Virus record (IMG/VR): IMGVR_UViG_3300024182_000003
Coordinates: 1 to 62,199 of that record
Origin: a virus
Direction: 5' to 3' (one strand)
Length of the DNA: 62,199 bases
A model generated the notes under the pieces. That model was not told the origin of the DNA and made no database searches. It saw only the letters and a list, made by a program, of their open reading frames with translations. Below, piece by piece: positions 58,188 through 62,199 of this stretch. The first letter of the stretch is position 1. Each line of letters opens with the position of its first letter. The position numbers were made by a program, and so were the translations under genes.

Positions 58188-59885
58188 GTGCAACGGAGAG
58201 ACTTTTTACACGGTAGTGCCGCAAGCTTAGCCGCAGGACTCTTAACTCCTACCATCGATCTTATAGGTTCTCGCCCTGAATCAGCCGCTGAATCCTTTTG
58301 TCGTGATCTCGCATCAGCCTTAGCTCCGAATATAGGTGTACAGCAACCGTTTATTGATTGGTTGCCCGGTGCTTCACCTTCTACTTGGCGCTTCGATGGA
58401 GCAAACGTAAGATTTCAGGCAGCGAAACTTCAAGAACTGCTTCACGGTGGATGCGATAAGGGTCATATCAATTACTTACGTTTGACTGTAGGTGCCGAAT
58501 GTCCTATCGAGACTTGTAGCGGTAAGATTGAAGGCCCAGGCATTAAGGATTATGACGGTAAACGTAAGCGGAGGATGATGCTATTTGAACCTCCGCGTCA
58601 CTTTAAGACCGAGACTGTTACAGTTCGCTTTCCCGTCTACTTTATGCAGGACAATCCAGTAAGACGTGTTCTGCTTTCGTCGTATAATCAAGACTTCACG
58701 AATAAAGTCTCTCGTAAGATGAGGCGAGTTGCTGAAGGTCGCCTTGACATCATTGGCAAGCTCGTACAAGATTGGGAACTTCAACAAGGCGGTGGAGTAA
58801 CTGCGCGAGGTGTTGGTGCTGGCGCGGCAGGATTAGGCGCACATCTAATTATTATCGATGATCCTATTAAGAGTCACGCTGAGGCAAACTCGCCTACTTA
58901 TCGTGAGGGTATTTGGGAATGGTGGAGTGACGAAATATTTACTCGACAAGAGCCTGAGATTGAAGGTGGCGAAGCTTTAATGATCTTAATGTTTGCTCGT
59001 TGGCACGAGGATGATTTAGCTGGCCGTATAATGGACTCCGAAGATGCCGAAGAGTGGGCCGTTATTAACGTTCCTGCTGAAGCTGAGACGCAAGAAGAGC
59101 GAGACTATTGGGCGAAGAAATGGGGATTAGAGCATCACGTTGGTCAACCCGATCCTTTGGGACGCCAACCAGGAGAAGCGTTAGACGAAGATCGGTTTCC
59201 ATCGAAGAAACTTGAGAAGTTCAAGAAGGTCGTTATTGGATATTCAGGACTTTATCAAGGTCGTCCACGTAGAAAGCAAGGGCGAAGATTTCAAGAAGAA
59301 TGGTTCAATCATCGTGTCAAGTGGGATCAAGTACCTAAACGCAATATGGTTTGGGTACGCTATTGGGATAAAGCAGGAACTGAAGGTGGAGGTAAGCGAA
59401 CGGCAGGTGTGTTGATGGGAATTCATCAGCCTACGCTTATGGTTTACGTCGCTGATTCTCATTGCGGACAGTGGGAAGCACATAAACGTGAACGTGAGAT
59501 CAAGAACGTGGCTTTAGCCGATAGTATTCGTTTTGGAAGTAAGAGCGAAGTAACTATTTACGTTGAGCAAGAACCAGGATCAGGCGGATTAGAGTCCGCG
59601 ATGAATACTGTTAAGAATCTAATCGGGTATAAGTGTTATAGACGATCACCTCAAGGTAATAAGGCAGCGCGAGCAGAACCTTTCGAATTTTATGCTTCAA
59701 ACTCGATGGTTATTCTTGTACAGGGGCCGTGGATTAAGAGTTGGCTTGACGAACACCTTGACTTTTCAGAAGATGCGTTGTTTACTGATCAGGTTGATGC
59801 CACGTCAGGTGCTTTCGGTGAGCTTGCAATAGTTGCGGAGATTGATGAAGATGTCGGAAGTGTTGGAGGATCAGTCTTCGGTTGA
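58188..59885 (+). CDS. terL: Large terminase subunit
   Basis: 565 residues from the GTG at 58188; a TTG at 58164 would start inside the palindrome. ATPase: Walker A-like EPPRHFKTET (about 134-143), with Phe where Gly is usual, and Walker B LIIIDDP (220-226). Nuclease domain: WVRYWDKAGT begins the RNase H-like fold with a catalytic Asp, and later acidic residues near Gln-Val-Asp complete it. It packages DNA into the head and cuts it. The first ~25 residues resemble a Tat signal (RRDFL then a hydrophobic stretch), odd for a terminase. Confidence 0.92.
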   Translation: MQRRDFLHGSAASLAAGLLTPTIDLIGSRPESAAESFCRDLASALAPNIGVQQPFIDWLPGASPSTWRFDGANVRFQAAKLQELLHGGCDKGHINYLRLTVGAECPIETCSGKIEGPGIKDYDGKRKRRMMLFEPPRHFKTETVTVRFPVYFMQDNPVRRVLLSSYNQDFTNKVSRKMRRVAEGRLDIIGKLVQDWELQQGGGVTARGVGAGAAGLGAHLIIIDDPIKSHAEANSPTYREGIWEWWSDEIFTRQEPEIEGGEALMILMFARWHEDDLAGRIMDSEDAEEWAVINVPAEAETQEERDYWAKKWGLEHHVGQPDPLGRQPGEALDEDRFPSKKLEKFKKVVIGYSGLYQGRPRRKQGRRFQEEWFNHRVKWDQVPKRNMVWVRYWDKAGTEGGGKRTAGVLMGIHQPTLMVYVADSHCGQWEAHKREREIKNVALADSIRFGSKSEVTIYVEQEPGSGGLESAMNTVKNLIGYKCYRRSPQGNKAARAEPFEFYASNSMVILVQGPWIKSWLDEHLDFSEDALFTDQVDATSGAFGELAIVAEIDEDVGSVGGSVFG

Positions 59886-60075
59886 TCCATTAACAGGAAG
59901 TAAGCAACGTTGTAAGTGCGGTTGGTTAGTTCCGAATAATAAGACTTTAACTATAACACTCAATCGTGAAGAAGGATGTGAGCACGATTATGAAGTTGCG
60001 GAAGTTGAAATGGCCTGTCCTGAATGCGGTAATGTATTTGCGGTTGATGGTTTAGTTCCGCTAGTAATACATTAA
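59851..60075 (+). CDS. 74-residue zinc-ribbon protein
   Basis: Starts inside the end of the terminase gene. CKCGW and CPECGN form a zinc ribbon; a strand-rich middle lies between them. Position between terminase and portal genes suggests a packaging accessory factor, unproven. Confidence 0.6.
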   Translation: MSEVLEDQSSVDPLTGSKQRCKCGWLVPNNKTLTITLNREEGCEHDYEVAEVEMACPECGNVFAVDGLVPLVIH

Positions 60076-60104
60076 ACGTAACTTTGAAGTGACACGGAGA
60101 AAAG

Positions 60105-61790
60105 ATGGCGACGATAGAAATTGATCTAAGTCAACCATTCGAAGACCTATCTATCGAAAAGGTGAGAGCATTCGTTCAAGGCGTTGACGAAGGTATTCAA
60201 TCTAATCGTTTATATTTGGCTGGCGATCATTGGCAAGATGGTACTGCGTGGATAGGGCCGCGTCCAGATGAAGCAGGAAATACGAAGTTTCAAGATACGA
60301 TGAAAGAGATTTCGAAGGCTCTCGTATCTAAGAACGTTGTAAAGGAAGTAGTCTTTCGTCATAGTTCAGCCGTTATAGGTCACGATCCAAACTACGTCTT
60401 TACTCTTAAGCGTCCACTCAAGAAAAATACAAACACCGATCCAACAGGTGACGTTACTCCCGAAAAGCCTAATCCGACAGAACAAGAGGTAATCGATGAA
60501 GTTGAAGCTGCTATTGTCGAATGGTGGGATAAGCGACGAATGCTTCACTTACTTCGTAGTTCTGTTGAACGTTTGCTTAACGAAGGTAAGGTAGTGTTGC
60601 GAGTCTTTATTCCTCGTAACAACTTGACTATCGCTGAAGACGGTAAGGTCAAGATCAATTTCGCTAGTGGAGCGACCGAAGGCGATGCACTTCGTTCTGC
60701 GTTATCTAAGTTGTTTGTCGATTTAATTGATAATGATAGTTCTGGCGTACATAGTGATCCTAATACTCGCGCTGAGCTTGGATTTTATCTGACGAAGATT
60801 CCAACTAATCCCGAAGGAACAGAAGAGCAAGACGTAGCCGAGGTTTGTTACACTAATGACCAGGGAGAAACTATCTTACAAGTTATTACTGAAGGCGAGT
60901 CAACTAAAGAAGACGTAAACAAGACTGTCTTGAAGCTCGATGGTCATCTAACGATTTTTGAAGTTCGAGAAAGTGAGATTATTACTGAGCAAATTCGTCA
61001 AAATCAAAACCTGATAAACCTCGCGCTTACTATGATGACTCGTAATGTTGTTTATGCGGGTTTTCGTGAACGAGTTATTATCAATGCCAACCTTCCCGAT
61101 CAAAAGAAGACGATTGAAGATGACGAAGAGAAGTTCTTCCCGAACGTTTACTCTGTTGGTGTTGGTGCAGTTCATAATCTTATTGGTCATACATTTACTG
61201 ATGCTGCGGGAGTGAAGACCTATACTCAACCATCGATGCAAATCTTCGATCCTGTCTCGCCTGATACCTTTATTGCAACTGCCGACAAAGCTTATGCGAA
61301 CATACTAGAGGAAGTATCGCAACTTCACGCGCTTATTGCTGGCGATGCAGTAACAAGCGGAGTAAGTCGTATTCAGGCCAAGGATGATTTTCGTGCTCGT
61401 GTGTCACCAACGAAAGGTGCAGTTGATGAACTTGTGCGGTGGATACTTGAAACGATACTAGCTTTTGCTGCATCGATTGCAAACAAGTCGGCACGGTACA
61501 GTATTTTGCGCGTTAATACCGATACGAAGATTGACATTGGTAGACCTGATGCGAACGAGGTAACAGTTGCGACAACTTTGGTCGATAAGAAGATATGGTC
61601 ACGTCAACGTGTTCAGATATATACTGGCGTTGATGATCCTGCGGCTGAAGATGCGTTGATTTCACAAGAGAATCCGCAGCATAAGATCGAGCTTGCAACA
61701 AAACAACAAGTTCTCGCTAATGAGCAAGCGTTTGGTGCTTCGATTGGTGCGGACTCTCAGACAGGTGGAGCAGCGGGGCAAGGTGCGTAG
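60105..61790 (+). CDS. Portal protein
   Basis: 561 residues, a normal portal length, directly after terminase and before the MuF-like gene. Contains the helical wing and stem pattern of the family: an early LYLAGDHWQDGTAW segment, a charged helix with WWDKRRMLHLLRSSVERLL, and an RVSPTKGAVDEL region followed by the long C-terminal helices. GGAG from the palindrome 60078-60093 plus GGAGAAAAG precede the ATG. It forms the dodecameric portal ring of the head. Confidence 0.75.
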   Translation: MATIEIDLSQPFEDLSIEKVRAFVQGVDEGIQSNRLYLAGDHWQDGTAWIGPRPDEAGNTKFQDTMKEISKALVSKNVVKEVVFRHSSAVIGHDPNYVFTLKRPLKKNTNTDPTGDVTPEKPNPTEQEVIDEVEAAIVEWWDKRRMLHLLRSSVERLLNEGKVVLRVFIPRNNLTIAEDGKVKINFASGATEGDALRSALSKLFVDLIDNDSSGVHSDPNTRAELGFYLTKIPTNPEGTEEQDVAEVCYTNDQGETILQVITEGESTKEDVNKTVLKLDGHLTIFEVRESEIITEQIRQNQNLINLALTMMTRNVVYAGFRERVIINANLPDQKKTIEDDEEKFFPNVYSVGVGAVHNLIGHTFTDAAGVKTYTQPSMQIFDPVSPDTFIATADKAYANILEEVSQLHALIAGDAVTSGVSRIQAKDDFRARVSPTKGAVDELVRWILETILAFAASIANKSARYSILRVNTDTKIDIGRPDANEVTVATTLVDKKIWSRQRVQIYTGVDDPAAEDALISQENPQHKIELATKQQVLANEQAFGASIGADSQTGGAAGQGA

Positions 61791-61805
61791 TGTCACTTTG
61801 GAGTG

Positions 61806-62199
61806 ATGAATTCGTTTATCCGACAAGCTGTTGTTCAACAACAAGACGCATTTGCTGAGCAAGTACGTAAGCTCGCAGAGATACTTGAACGAAGTGGAAA
61901 TACCGATGCTTGGCAAACCAGGATGCAAGCTGCGATTCGGCAAAACATCTTAGAGCAAGCTCGTAATGTAATCCAGGCACGACTGCCAAACGGTGTTGGT
62001 GATATAGCGGCGAAGTTACTTCTTCAAGACGTTAAGTATCTGAATCGGTTTCGAAATGAGATTGATCGAAAGCTTGTTACTGACGAACTCAGTGTTGATG
62101 GTGTCGCTAATCGAAGTAGTCTGTATGGTCGTACTGGCATACAGATGGCGTGGATCATTGATGAGTCGCTTGAGATTGACGGTATCAATGAAGACGATC
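61806..62199 (+). CDS. MuF-like minor head protein, N-terminal part
   Basis: Starts at an ATG whose TG lies in the palindrome 61792-61807. 131 codons are visible; the gene continues at base 2 of the window through the terminal repeat. Gln/Arg-rich N-terminal helices and the position after the portal gene fit the MuF family; the diagnostic cysteine motif is in the C-terminal part (2-391). Confidence 0.7.
   Translation, partial: MNSFIRQAVVQQQDAFAEQVRKLAEILERSGNTDAWQTRMQAAIRQNILEQARNVIQARLPNGVGDIAAKLLLQDVKYLNRFRNEIDRKLVTDELSVDGVANRSSLYGRTGIQMAWIIDESLEIDGINEDD
62075..62199. repeat. Terminal direct repeat, right copy
   Basis: Identical to bases 1-125. It keeps the MuF frame intact when the ends are joined, so the unique genome length is 62,074 bases. 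Confidence 0.95.

Noticed and set aside
1-62199. CRISPR array, integrase or lysogeny module
   Set aside because: The dispersed palindrome is not spaced like an array and shows no spacers; no tyrosine or serine recombinase motif and no CI/Cro pair was found.

Overview
The window is an essentially complete genome of a tailed double-stranded DNA phage of siphovirus type. The first 125 bases (1-125) recur exactly as the last 125 (62075-62199), and the minor head gene cut by the right edge continues in frame at the left edge. The molecule therefore closes on itself at about 62,074 unique bases. The genes are tightly packed, with many ATGA and TAATG overlaps and clear Shine-Dalgarno sites. One site (52309-52321) is a full-length match to the complement of the usual bacterial 16S rRNA tail, so the host is an ordinary bacterium. 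I cannot name the host. I see no integrase, CI-like repressor, tRNA gene or CRISPR array.

Layout. A divergent control region (about 48844-49064) fires leftward and rightward. The leftward (minus) block runs from 48843 down to 25824. It holds replication and recombination genes (an initiator-like protein, DnaB-type helicase, UvrD-like helicase, SSB, RecE-like exonuclease, a probable annealing-type protein, a Holliday-junction resolvase-like nuclease), MazG-like and deoxyribosyltransferase-like enzymes, and many small zinc-ribbon and membrane proteins. The rightward (plus) block starts at 49065 with accessory genes: PAPS-reductase-like, ParB-like, an inverted DUF488 gene, two YkgJ-like cysteine-cluster proteins, a full-length RecA and ThyX. 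It continues through terminase (56738-59885) and portal (60105-61790), crosses the window edge, and passes through MuF-like protein, scaffold, major capsid, connectors, tail tube, a tail chaperone pair with a probable +1 frameshift, tape measure, tail-tip and fibre genes, and a lysis cassette. It ends at a two-way terminator at 25783-25815.

The most striking signals are not genes. (1) A 16-bp palindrome, GTCAC-YYY-RRR-GTGAC, occurs at least 46 times across the whole genome, between genes and inside them. It is used in three coding phases; the phase that creates TGA is found only at gene ends, and its GGAG or GAGG often acts as the ribosome site of the next gene. It also sits at or just downstream of several predicted promoters, so it looks like a genome-wide operator, stoperator or parS-like site. 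(2) A separate ~145-bp element occurs three times (13439-13590 plus, 26316-26465 minus, 52625-52770 plus), always ending in that palindrome at an identical distance. (3) A two-stem-loop RNA candidate lies just before the large terminase gene. (4) Several insert-like genes (HNH, DUF488, YkgJ and possibly the small terminase) carry their own promoters placed so that the mRNA would begin at or next to the ATG, i.e. leaderless.

Functions are read from motifs and gene order without database searches. Tail and head assignments without a named motif rest mainly on synteny.
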